Origin: DASRIA01 sp963768885
GTDB lineage: Bacteria > Actinomycetota > Thermoleophilia > Solirubrobacterales > JBBDJG01
Assembly (NCBI GenBank): GCA_963768885.1
Contig: CAVYJN010000007.1
Location: forward strand, 434,001 to 498,000
DNA length: 64,000 nt
Direction: 5' to 3'
Within the stretch, counting starts at the first letter, position 1. Every line of letters starts with the position of its first letter. The position numbers were made by a program, and so were the translations under genes. This document shows positions 36,446-44,370 of the stretch, piece after piece. Below the pieces are notes generated by a model that was given only the letters and a program-made list of their open reading frames with translations, did not search any database and was not told the origin of the DNA.

Positions 36446-37618
36446 TTATCGCAGCTTGGGCAGGCCGAGCACTCGCTCGGCGACGATGTTCCGCAGGATG
36501 TCCGTGGTCCCGCCCTCGATCGAATTCGCGCGCGTGCGCAGGTACTGGTACTGCCAGTCGCCGCCGAGGGAGTGCTCGGATCCGTCGGCGAACTGGGAAT
36601 AGGGGCCCTCGATCTCGAGCGCCAGCTCCATCAGGTGCTGGTTGACCTCGGCCCACTGCCACTTGCCGAGCGATCCCTCGGGGCCGGGCACGCCCTTCTT
36701 CATGATCTTCGTGAGACCCCGGTAGTTGGTCACGCGGAAGATCTCCGACTCGATGAAGAGCTGCGCGAGCCGGTCGCGCACGACCGGGTCGTCGGCCGCG
36801 ACGCCCCCGTTGCGCGGCGTCGCGCGCGCGAGCTCGATCGCGCTGGCCATCCCCCGCTGCAGCGCGGTCTGCGCGGCGAACGCGAGGCCCGCCCGCTCGT
36901 TCATGAGCGTCGTGATCGCGACGCCCCAGCCGCCGCCCACCTCGCCCACGACGTTCTCGTCGGGGATGTAGGCCTCGTCCATGAAGATCTCGTTGAACTC
37001 GGCCTCGCCGGTGATCTGGACCAGCGGCTTGACCTCGACGCCCTCCTGGTCCATGTCCATCAGGAAGTACGTGAGCCCCTGGTGCTTCGGGGCATCCGGG
37101 TCGGTGCGCGCGACCAGCATGCACCACTTCGCCTCGTGCGCGAGCGTGGTCCACACCTTCTGGCCGCTGACCGCCCAGCCGCCGTCGCGCTTCACGGCGC
37201 GCGTCTTCAGCGACGCGAGGTCGGAGCCCGCCTCGGGCTCGGAGAAGCCCTGGCACCAGATCTCCTCACCCGAGAGGATCGGCTCGAGGTAGCGCTGCTT
37301 CTGCGCCTCGGTGCCGTGCGTGATCACGACCGGGCCGCCCATCACGAGGCCGAGCACGTTCGCCACGCGCGGCGCCTTCGCACGGGTCATCTCCTCATAG
37401 AAGATCGCCTGCTCGATCAGCGTCGCACCGCGGCCGCCGTACTCCTCCGGCCACGACAGCCCCGCCCAGCGCGCGTCGTGCAGCTTGCGCTGCCAGCGCC
37501 GCGAGAACTCGAAGGCCTCCTTGTCGTCCTCCGGCGGCTCGCCCGGGTGGTTCTCGGCAAGCCAGCCGCGCACTTCATCGCGGAAGGCCTCCTCGCTGGG
37601 ACTCAGTGTCAGGTCCAC
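36446..37618 (-). CDS. acyl-CoA dehydrogenase
   Basis: An intact protein of 390 residues with SEPEAGSDLASLKTRA (FAD and substrate loop), FNEIFMDEAYIPDENVVGE, and SIEGGTTDILRNIVAERVLGLP at the C-terminus. The GTG start has AAGGAGGAG just upstream. It is translated between thiolase and the second dehydrogenase and forms the beta-oxidation operon with them. It may pair with the product of 35283-36435. Confidence 0.9.
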   Translation of the reverse strand: MDLTLSPSEEAFRDEVRGWLAENHPGEPPEDDKEAFEFSRRWQRKLHDARWAGLSWPEEYGGRGATLIEQAIFYEEMTRAKAPRVANVLGLVMGGPVVITHGTEAQKQRYLEPILSGEEIWCQGFSEPEAGSDLASLKTRAVKRDGGWAVSGQKVWTTLAHEAKWCMLVARTDPDAPKHQGLTYFLMDMDQEGVEVKPLVQITGEAEFNEIFMDEAYIPDENVVGEVGGGWGVAITTLMNERAGLAFAAQTALQRGMASAIELARATPRNGGVAADDPVVRDRLAQLFIESEIFRVTNYRGLTKIMKKGVPGPEGSLGKWQWAEVNQHLMELALEIEGPYSQFADGSEHSLGGDWQYQYLRTRANSIEGGTTDILRNIVAERVLGLPKLR

Positions 37619-37653
37619 GGCTCCTCCTTCCGTTCAGAAGCGTTTGGCAGGTC

Positions 37654-38838
37654 TCAGACCCGCTGGATCAGGGTGCCGGTGCCGAGACCTCCGCCGCAGC
37701 ACATCGTCACGAGGCCGACCTCCTTGTCGGTGCGCTCCAGCTCGTGCAGCAGCGTCGTGATCAGCCGCGCGCCGGTCGAGCCGAGCGGGTGACCGAGCGC
37801 GATCGCGCCGCCGTTCACGTTGACGCGGTCCATGTCGGGCTCGAGCTCGCGACGCCAGGCCGCGACGACCGAGGCGAACGCCTCGTTGATCTCGACCAGG
37901 TCGATGTCGTTCATCTTCATCTTGTTGCGCTCGAGCAGCTTCTTGGTGGCCGGGATCGGGCCGGTGAGCATGATCACCGGGTCCACCCCGACGGTGGTCT
38001 GGTCGAGGATCCGCGCACGGGGCTTGAGGCCGTACTGGTCGGCCTTCTCGCGCGTCATCAGCAGCACCGCCGCGGCGCCGTCGGAGATCTGGCTCGAGTT
38101 CCCGGCGGTGACCTTGCCGTCCTCCTTGAAGGCCGGCTTCAGCTGCGAGAGCTTCTCGAGGCTGGTGTCGGGGCGGATGCCCTGGTCGGCGACCACCGTC
38201 TCCTCGGAGCCGTTCATCTTCACGGTCATCGGGATCGTCTCGCGCTCGAAGCGGCCCTCCTCGGTGGCCCGCGCGGCGAGCTGGTGGGAGCGCAGCCCGA
38301 GCTCGTCGAGCTCGGAGCGCGGAATCTCCCACTTGTCGGCGATCATCTCGGCGGAGATGCCCTGCGGCACGAGGTTGTAGTGGGCCATCAGCTCGTCGGG
38401 CCACGGGGAGCCGACCTGGTCGACGAAGTTGAACGTGACCCCCATCGGGATGTGACCCATGTGCTCGACGCCGCCGCCGATCACGACGTCGTGTACGCCC
38501 GCGCCGACGAGCGCCGCGCCGAAGTTGACGGCCTGCTGCGCGGAGCCGCACTGACGGTCCACGGTGGTCGCGGGCGTCTCCATCGGGAGCCCGGCCTGCA
38601 GCCACGCGTTGCGGCCGACGTTGAAGGACTGCTCGCCGATCTGCTGGACGCAGCCGGTGATCACGTCCTCGACGTCGCCCGCCGGGATGCCGGAGCGCTC
38701 GATCACCGCCTTGAACGCCTCGCCCAGGATCGCGTTCGGGTGCGTGCTCTTGTAGTAGCCCTTCTCGGGGTGCCCGCGCCCGATCGGCGTCCGCGCTGCC
38801 TCCACGATGACGACTTCCCGCCCTGTGCCGTTCTGCAT
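37654..38838 (-). CDS. acetyl-CoA acyltransferase (thiolase)
   Basis: The thiolase fold of 394 residues carries the acyl-accepting Cys in TTVDRQCGSAQQA, the NEAF motif VEINEAFASVV, the His in GGAIALGHPLGSTGAR and the second Cys in VTMCCGGGLGTG. It carries out the last step of beta-oxidation. Its promoter region shares the second 16-bp palindrome with the divergent hydroxyacyl-CoA dehydrogenase; a TAACAT hexamer (38928-38933, minus) adjoins the operator. Confidence 0.92.
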   Translation of the reverse strand: MQNGTGREVVIVEAARTPIGRGHPEKGYYKSTHPNAILGEAFKAVIERSGIPAGDVEDVITGCVQQIGEQSFNVGRNAWLQAGLPMETPATTVDRQCGSAQQAVNFGAALVGAGVHDVVIGGGVEHMGHIPMGVTFNFVDQVGSPWPDELMAHYNLVPQGISAEMIADKWEIPRSELDELGLRSHQLAARATEEGRFERETIPMTVKMNGSEETVVADQGIRPDTSLEKLSQLKPAFKEDGKVTAGNSSQISDGAAAVLLMTREKADQYGLKPRARILDQTTVGVDPVIMLTGPIPATKKLLERNKMKMNDIDLVEINEAFASVVAAWRRELEPDMDRVNVNGGAIALGHPLGSTGARLITTLLHELERTDKEVGLVTMCCGGGLGTGTLIQRV

Positions 38839-38938
38839 CGGTACCCCTCCGGATGTCGTGCCGGCCGCTTCCGACGTCGTTGCGGGGAGCTCGGCGCGGC
38901 GAAAAGTTTGTGCGTCCTGCAGCAGCTATGTTACTCGA

Positions 38939-38954
38939 TTGACTGATGAGTCAA
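38939..38954. promoter_or_regulatory. second copy of the 16-bp palindromic operator
   Basis: TTGACTGATGAGTCAA is a perfect palindrome in the intergenic space of two divergent beta-oxidation genes. It overlaps the ATG (38946) of the plus-strand gene. Read on the minus strand its TTGACT could be the -35 of the thiolase promoter. It matches 32928-32943 at 15 of 16 positions, differing only in the spacer. Confidence 0.78.
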
Positions 38955-39773
38955 CCGACGGCGAGCGAGCACCCAGTGGGCTTTCCGGAGCGCGTCGGCG
39001 TGGTGGGATCGGGCACGATCGCGTGCGGCGTGGCGGCATGCGTGGCCGCCGCGGGCGGCAGCGCGGCGGTCTGGGCCCGCAGCGAGGAATCCGCCGAGCG
39101 CGCCCGTGGCCTGATCGACCGCGTCGATGCGGGCCCGGAGGTCACGACGGACCTCGAGGTGCTCTCGGAGGCGACGATGCTGGTGGAGGCCGTCGCCGAG
39201 CAGCCGGGCGCCAAGCGGGACGTCTACCGGGCGTTGCGGGACGTCCGTGGCGACGACGCACTGCTCGCCACCACCACCTCCTCGCTGAGCATCGCCTCGC
39301 TGGCCGAGCAGAGCGGGGATCCGAGCCGCTTCTTCGGCTTCCACGTGTTCAATCCGGTCCCCAAGATGGGCCTCGTCGAGCTCTGCTTCCCGGACGCCGC
39401 GACCGATCACCTGCGGGCGCGCGCCGCCGCGTTCTGCGAGGCGATCGGCAAGACGGGCGTCGAGGTGCCCGACGAGCCCGGGTTCGTCGTCAACAGGCTG
39501 CTGTTCCCCTACCTCTTCGACGCGGTGCGGCTGCTCGAGCGCACGGGTATGGAGCCCGGCCAGATCGACGACTGCATGAAGCTCGGGGCGTCCTATCCGA
39601 TGGGGCCGCTCGCGCTGCTGGACCTCGTCGGGCTGGACGTCGCCGACGCGATCGGCGAGGCGCTGCACGGCGACACCGGCGATCCGTCGCACCGCCCGCC
39701 GGGACGCATCAAGCTGCTGGTCGGAGAAGGGCGCCTCGGACGCAAGTCCGGCGCCGGCTTCTACCGGTACTGA
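38946..39773 (+). CDS. 3-hydroxyacyl-CoA dehydrogenase (3-hydroxybutyryl-CoA type)
   Basis: The 275-residue NAD enzyme has the Rossmann motif VGVVGSGTIACGVA, the catalytic FFGFHVFNPVPKMGLVEL with His, the FVVNRLLFPYLFDAVRLLE motif, and SYPMGPLALLDLVGLD. It oxidises 3-hydroxyacyl-CoA, the step before thiolase. Its start codon lies inside the palindromic operator. Confidence 0.9.
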   Translation: MSQPTASEHPVGFPERVGVVGSGTIACGVAACVAAAGGSAAVWARSEESAERARGLIDRVDAGPEVTTDLEVLSEATMLVEAVAEQPGAKRDVYRALRDVRGDDALLATTTSSLSIASLAEQSGDPSRFFGFHVFNPVPKMGLVELCFPDAATDHLRARAAAFCEAIGKTGVEVPDEPGFVVNRLLFPYLFDAVRLLERTGMEPGQIDDCMKLGASYPMGPLALLDLVGLDVADAIGEALHGDTGDPSHRPPGRIKLLVGEGRLGRKSGAGFYRY

Positions 39774-39776
39774 CCC

Positions 39777-40085
39777 CTAGCCGGCGGCCTTGCGGGCGCG
39801 CTTGGGAGCGCGCGTCGACGGCTTGCGCGCCTTGCGGGCGCGGGGCGCGGCGGGCTCCTTCTTGCGGCCCGACATGTCCCAGATGACGTCGGCCTCGCTG
39901 ATCCCCTGGAGCTCGGCCTGCTCGACCACGTGCGACCAGGGAAGCTGCGCCTCGGGAAGGTCGTCCCACCGGGCAAGCTCCAGGGCCTCGAGGGCGCCCT
40001 CGAGGTCGTTGCCGACCTCTCCCTGGATCCGGATCAGATCCTTGAGGGTCTCGAGCTGGCTCTCGGTGAAACGTGCGCTCCACAT
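39777..40085 (-). CDS. small protein with a lysine/arginine-rich tail
   Basis: The 102 residues consist of a helical N-terminal 70 (FTESQLETLKDLIRIQ, EALELARWDDL) and a very basic C-terminus (RARKARKPSTRAPKRARKAAG), as in nucleic-acid-binding proteins. Not recognised. The ATG lies 8 nt after TAGCTT on the minus strand (40094-40099). Confidence 0.6.
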   Translation of the reverse strand: MWSARFTESQLETLKDLIRIQGEVGNDLEGALEALELARWDDLPEAQLPWSHVVEQAELQGISEADVIWDMSGRKKEPAAPRARKARKPSTRAPKRARKAAG

Positions 40086-40093
40086 GCGCCATC

Positions 40094-40099
40094 AAGCTA
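40094..40099 (-). promoter_or_regulatory. leaderless -10 hexamer TAGCTT
   Basis: It ends 8 nt before the ATG at 40085. Confidence 0.4.
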
Positions 40100-40150
40100 G
40101 AGAGGGCTGCGGACAGACCCCGCCCGGCCGCGGCGCACCGGGCGCGGCGC

Positions 40151-41461
40151 TTACGCCTGGGCCTGCGGCGCGGGGGCGGTCGGGTGGATCCGCACCGCTT
40201 CCACGCGGTTCTCGCGCACGGACTCGACCCGGATCAGGTACCCGTTCGCGGTGATCTGGTCGCCGCGCTTCGGCAGCCGCCCGAGCTCTCCGAACACATA
40301 GCCCCCGACCGACGTGTAGGCATCCGTCTCGACGGGCAGCTTGATGCCCGCGTCCTCGAGGTCGCCGAGCGAGACGTGACCGCGCACGAACCAGTCGCCG
40401 TTCACGAGCCGCCGGATCGAGGACAGGACGGGATCGGTCTCGTCGACGATCTCGCCCACGACCTCCTCGATGATGTCCTCGACCGTGACGATCCCTGCCG
40501 TGCGCCCGAACTCGTCGACGATCACCGCGAGCGACGTGCGCTGGCGCTGCATGTCCGCGAGCAGGTCGTCGAGCGGCTTGGTCTCCGGCATGATCAGCGG
40601 TTCGCGCACGAGCGGCGCGAGCGGGGCCTCCGGCCCCTCGCTCATCAGCGTCTGCGCCAAGCGGTTGGAGTGCACCACGCCGCGCACGCGGTCGGGGTTG
40701 TCGTCCTCGATCACCACGAGGCGGGTGTGACCCGAGCTGATGCAGCGGCGCAGCCCCGTCTCGACCGTGTCGGTGCTGTTCACGGTGACGAGCGCGGGCG
40801 TCGGCGTCATCACCTGGCGCGCCTCCTGCTCGTGGAGGTGGAAGACCCCTTCGAGCATGTCGGCCTCGTTCGGGTCGAGCTCGCCGTAGCGCTCGCCGCG
40901 GCCGATCAGGACGCGCAGCTCCTCGGCGGTCGCGGCCTCGCTGTCGCTCTCGACGTCGATTCGCAAAATGCGCTTGACGACGAAGTTCGAGGCGTTGTTC
41001 AGCAGCCAGATCACGGGGTGCAGGCCGATCCGGAACCACTCCAGCGGCCGCGCGCACAGGCGGGCGATCCGCTCGGCATGGGTGATCGCGGTCATCTTCG
41101 GCGCCTGCTCGCCGATGATCACGTGCGCGGACGTGACCAGCAGGTAGGCGATCATCACGGAGATCGCGACCGAGGCGCCGTGGCTCAGGGCACCGAAGAT
41201 CGGCTCGATCAGCGTCGCGACGGCCGGCTCGCCGAGGAAGCCGAGCCCGATCGAGGTCATGGTGATCCCGACCTGCGCCGCAGACAGGTACTGGTCGATG
41301 TGGTCCATCTGGTGGAGCGCGAGCTGTGCGGGGCGCGAGCCCTCGTTCACGGCGTCCTCCATCCGCGTGCGGCGCGCGCGCACGAGCGCGAACTCCGCGG
41401 CGACGAAGAACCCGTTCAGCAGGATCAGCACGATCAGCAGTGCGAGAAGGAGACCGGTCAA
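40151..41461 (-). CDS. CNNM/CorC-family membrane protein with CBS pair
   Basis: The 436 residues contain an N-terminal DUF21 domain of about four helices (LIVLILLNGFFVAAEFALV, VTSAHVIIGEQAPKM), two CBS domains (including RQRTSLAVIVDEFGRTAGIV), and a C-terminal CorC_HlyC transporter-associated domain (TDAYTSVGGYVFGELGRLPKRGD). Families of this kind handle Mg2+ or Co2+ efflux and are often mislabelled haemolysins. It is monocistronic. Confidence 0.88.
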   Translation of the reverse strand: MTGLLLALLIVLILLNGFFVAAEFALVRARRTRMEDAVNEGSRPAQLALHQMDHIDQYLSAAQVGITMTSIGLGFLGEPAVATLIEPIFGALSHGASVAISVMIAYLLVTSAHVIIGEQAPKMTAITHAERIARLCARPLEWFRIGLHPVIWLLNNASNFVVKRILRIDVESDSEAATAEELRVLIGRGERYGELDPNEADMLEGVFHLHEQEARQVMTPTPALVTVNSTDTVETGLRRCISSGHTRLVVIEDDNPDRVRGVVHSNRLAQTLMSEGPEAPLAPLVREPLIMPETKPLDDLLADMQRQRTSLAVIVDEFGRTAGIVTVEDIIEEVVGEIVDETDPVLSSIRRLVNGDWFVRGHVSLGDLEDAGIKLPVETDAYTSVGGYVFGELGRLPKRGDQITANGYLIRVESVRENRVEAVRIHPTAPAPQAQA

Positions 41462-41606
41462 ATCGCTCCGGTCAGCTCTTCTGCCCGTGCGCGGTCATCT
41501 GCGCGGGGCGACCCGGCGAGTGCTTGCCCTGTGTGGCGGCGCTATGTCCGCCGGGACTTCGAGGAAGGTCGTCGCTCATCTGGTCGACGGGGTCAAAGCT
41601 AGCAAA

Positions 41607-41620
41607 CAGCCGGGCGGCTG
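41607..41620 (-). terminator. weak hairpin after the sigma/anti-sigma operon
   Basis: On the minus strand CAGCC, a GCCC loop and GGCTG are followed by TTTGCT, about 33 nt after the stop of the candidate anti-sigma gene. Confidence 0.35.
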
Positions 41621-41652
41621 CCTAATGATTCTTGCCGGCCGCCGACGGGGGC

Positions 41653-42039
41653 TCAGGGACGGATCAGCCCACGCGCCGAGGACACCGCGCCCCGCGTCAC
41701 CCGGCCGCTCTGCTCGGCGATGCCGCGCAGAGCGCTCGGGCGGCGCCTGCGGGAACGCATCCCCAGCACCACGAGCGCGGCGCCGGCCGCCGTGCCGACC
41801 GCGACGGCCGCCACGGGCCGCACCCAGTTGCGGGGGTCGCGCATCGCGTCCAGCTCCCAGTCGGCGATCTCCTCCAGCGCCTCGAGCGCGGCCGCCTCGA
41901 CGTTCGCGAGCCGGCCCTCGAGCTGACCGACGAACCCGGCGGGCGGCTCCACCGGCCGGAGGGCCTGCTCCAGGAGCCTCATGATCTCCGATCCCGGCCC
42001 GCTCTCGTGGCTCCCGGCAGCCTCCGCTCCGCCCATCAC
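41653..42039 (-). CDS. candidate anti-sigma factor, single-pass membrane protein
   Basis: The 128 residues have a cytosolic part of about 75 with EQALRPVEPPAGFVGQLEGRL, a phrase often seen near the start of anti-sigma proteins, then one helix (VAAVAVGTAAGAALVVLG) and a basic tail. The usual zinc-binding HxxxCxxC is absent. The start GTG overlaps the stop of the ECF sigma gene, and such co-translation is typical of sigma/anti-sigma pairs. The functional call is inference. Confidence 0.55.
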   Translation of the reverse strand: MMGGAEAAGSHESGPGSEIMRLLEQALRPVEPPAGFVGQLEGRLANVEAAALEALEEIADWELDAMRDPRNWVRPVAAVAVGTAAGAALVVLGMRSRRRRPSALRGIAEQSGRVTRGAVSSARGLIRP

Positions 42040-42602
42040 CCCTCCTCACCTGCTTCCAGCGCGAGATCGTGTTCGAGCTGCTTGATCGCGCGGTGGATCA
42101 GCACCTTCGTCGCTCCCTCGGTGCGGCCCATCGCGCGTGCGATCTCACGGTTGTCCATGCCCAACGCAAATCTCATGATCAGCGCCTCTCTGCGGTCTTC
42201 GGGAAGCGATCGCACGCCCTTGAGCACCGCAAAGGCCTCTTCACGACCGACGACGATGTCCTCGGTGTCGTGAAGCTGCCCGAGCGTCGCCTCGACGTCA
42301 TCGAGCGCCGAGGTCGGCTTGCGCTTGCGATCGCGGTAGTAGTTGGCGGCGAGGTTGTGCGCGATGCGGATGAGCCAGGGCCGCAGCGGCCGGCCGTCGG
42401 CTTCACGGCACGCCCGCTCGAAGTGACGGTACGCCTGGATGAAGGTCTGGGTGGTGAGGTCCTCGGCGTCGTGATGGTTCCCGGTGCGGTAGTACGTGTA
42501 GTTGTAGACGTCGCGCAGATGCTCGCGATAGAACTGCGAGAACTCGCGGTCGACCGCGGCCTTGTCCGCCGGCGCCTGCATCTGCTGCCCCTGTGACCCC
42601 AC
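42036..42602 (-). CDS. ECF-family RNA polymerase sigma factor
   Basis: The 188 residues contain region 2 (FYREHLRDVYNYTYYRTG, DAEDLTTQTFIQAYRHF) and region 4 (LPEDRREALIMRFALGMDNREIARAMGRTEGATKVLIHRA). The GTG start lies 7 nt after TACGCT on the minus strand. The next gene, a probable membrane anti-sigma, overlaps it by 4 nt. Confidence 0.88.
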   Translation of the reverse strand: MGSQGQQMQAPADKAAVDREFSQFYREHLRDVYNYTYYRTGNHHDAEDLTTQTFIQAYRHFERACREADGRPLRPWLIRIAHNLAANYYRDRKRKPTSALDDVEATLGQLHDTEDIVVGREEAFAVLKGVRSLPEDRREALIMRFALGMDNREIARAMGRTEGATKVLIHRAIKQLEHDLALEAGEEG

Positions 42603-42609
42603 CGGCTAG

Positions 42610-42615
42610 AGCGTA
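42610..42615 (-). promoter_or_regulatory. leaderless -10 hexamer TACGCT of the ECF sigma operon
   Basis: It ends 7 nt before the GTG at 42602; no -35 resembling known ECF autoregulatory sites is clear. Confidence 0.45.
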
Positions 42616-42640
42616 CTCCGGGGCGCATGCCGCGCGGTGG

Positions 42641-44293
42641 TCAGGCCGCCCTTGAGGTGCGCGTGTGGCGCGCCGCTTCGGCCCACTGATCCGGGGCGAT
42701 CCGGCCCTCGGCGAGCGCGGCGAGCTGGGCCGTCGCCGTGGAGCTCACGCCGGCCTCGGTCATCGCGCGGGCGAGCACGGGGACCGCGTACAGCGACTCC
42801 GGCTCCTGGCCGAGGATGCCGGGTATCTCGGCGGGCTCGACGCCCTGTGCGAGCAGCTCGCCGGCGCGCCGGTTGCGGCTGTGCGCGGCGAGCACGGTCG
42901 CGATCAGGTCGCCGGTGCCCGAGGTCCCGGTGAAGCTCGAGGCGCGCGCGCCGCGCTTGTCGGCGAGCGCGTGGCACTCCTCGTAGACGCGCCCCGCGGC
43001 CGCCCCGGCCGCGTTGGGCCCGGCGGCAAGCGCCGCGCCGGCCGCGAGCGCGGCGGCGTTCTTCGCGGCCCCGGCAAGCTCGACGCCGATCAGGTCGGTG
43101 CTCGTGTCGCAGTCGAGCCCCGCGCGTCGCAGGCTCGATGCGATCAGCGCCGCGAAGGTGCGGTCCGGTGACGCGACGGTGACGTGCGCGCCCCGCCTGA
43201 CGGCCTCGCCCGCGTGGGCGGGACCTCCGAGGCATGCGGTCGGGCGCTCGCCCAGGCGCGCGGCGACCTCCGCGCTGGGCACCGTGCCGTGCGGGCCGAT
43301 CAGGCCCTTCGAGAGCACCAGCACGCCGAGCGACTCCGGCATGCGCGCGCGCACCGACGCGAGCGCGTCGCCGAGCGATCGCGACGGGACCGCCATGCAG
43401 AGCAGGTCGGCATCCTCGAAACGCAGGTCCTCGACCGTCTTCACCTGGACGTTGTCGGGCAGCTCGACCCCCGGAAGGTACGCCGCGTTGGTGCGGCTCA
43501 GGCCGAGCTCGCGCGCCTGCTCGGGGGTGCGGCATCCGAGCTGGACGGTGGCCCCGGAGCGGGCCAGCAGGGTCGCGACGCCGGTGCCCCAGCTGCCGGC
43601 GCCGACGACGACGGCGTGGCGGATCGGCTGAAGGCCCCCCAGCCACTCCCACTGCAGGGAGATGCACGACCAGACGCGGTTCGAGATCTCCTGTGCGGCC
43701 GCCTGGCGCGGCTCGCGGTCGAGCGGACGGGGAAAGCGCAGCGCACGGCCGCAGCGAACGGTGACGCGGCGGGGGCGGATCCGCCATCCACGCCGGATGT
43801 CCTCGGTGCCGACGATCGCCACCGGCACGATCGGGGCCCCGGTCTCGAGCACCAGGCGGCCGACGCCGCGCTTGGGCTCGCCCAGCGGTCCGGGCCGGAC
43901 GCGGGTGCCCTCCGGGAAGATGCCGACCGCCCCGCCGCGCTCGAGGATCACGCGCGCGGTCTCCATCGCGGCCTCGTCGGCCTCCCCGCGGCGGATCGGG
44001 AACGCGCCGAGGGCCAGCAGGATCCAGGCCTTCCAGCGCTTGTCGAACAGCTCCACCTTGGCCACGAAGTGGAGCGGGCGCCCGAGGCAGGTGCCGATCA
44101 GGAACGGATCGGAGAAGCTGCGGTGGTTCGCCGCGAGCAGCACGGGCCCGTCCTTGGGCACGTGCTCGAGGCCCATGCGCCGCAGCCGGAAGTAGACGTG
44201 GAAGAAGGGCTGGAGGATCGCGCGCACGACCCAGTAGACGGGAAGGATTGGGCCGCGGTCGCGGGCGATCTGGTGGGCGCGCTCGAGTTCCAT
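42641..44293 (-). CDS. PlsC-GpsA fusion: lysophosphatidate acyltransferase plus glycerol-3-phosphate dehydrogenase
   Basis: Residues 1-215 are a PlsC acyltransferase with NHRSFSDPFLI (HX4D active site) and GIFPEGTRVRPG. Residues 225-550 are a GpsA dehydrogenase with VVVGAGSWGTGVATLLA (NAD site), VELAGAAKNAAALAAG (catalytic Lys) and GTGDLIATVLAAHSRNRRAG. One enzyme makes glycerol-3-phosphate and the other uses its acylated product, so the fusion joins two steps of phospholipid synthesis. The join is in frame with no internal stop. A start eight codons upstream (44317) is possible. Confidence 0.9.
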   Translation of the reverse strand: MELERAHQIARDRGPILPVYWVVRAILQPFFHVYFRLRRMGLEHVPKDGPVLLAANHRSFSDPFLIGTCLGRPLHFVAKVELFDKRWKAWILLALGAFPIRRGEADEAAMETARVILERGGAVGIFPEGTRVRPGPLGEPKRGVGRLVLETGAPIVPVAIVGTEDIRRGWRIRPRRVTVRCGRALRFPRPLDREPRQAAAQEISNRVWSCISLQWEWLGGLQPIRHAVVVGAGSWGTGVATLLARSGATVQLGCRTPEQARELGLSRTNAAYLPGVELPDNVQVKTVEDLRFEDADLLCMAVPSRSLGDALASVRARMPESLGVLVLSKGLIGPHGTVPSAEVAARLGERPTACLGGPAHAGEAVRRGAHVTVASPDRTFAALIASSLRRAGLDCDTSTDLIGVELAGAAKNAAALAAGAALAAGPNAAGAAAGRVYEECHALADKRGARASSFTGTSGTGDLIATVLAAHSRNRRAGELLAQGVEPAEIPGILGQEPESLYAVPVLARAMTEAGVSSTATAQLAALAEGRIAPDQWAEAARHTRTSRAA

Positions 44294-44370
44294 CTCGATA
44301 TTGCTTCTACCCCGCATCGGAATGCGGAGTTACAGGACATTCGCCGAGTGTGGCCGCACCCCTGCGCGGG

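Noticed and set aside
40151..41461. Haemolysin call for the CBS-domain membrane protein
   Set aside because: The DUF21-CBS-CorC layout belongs to metal-ion transport-related proteins; the haemolysin label is historical.
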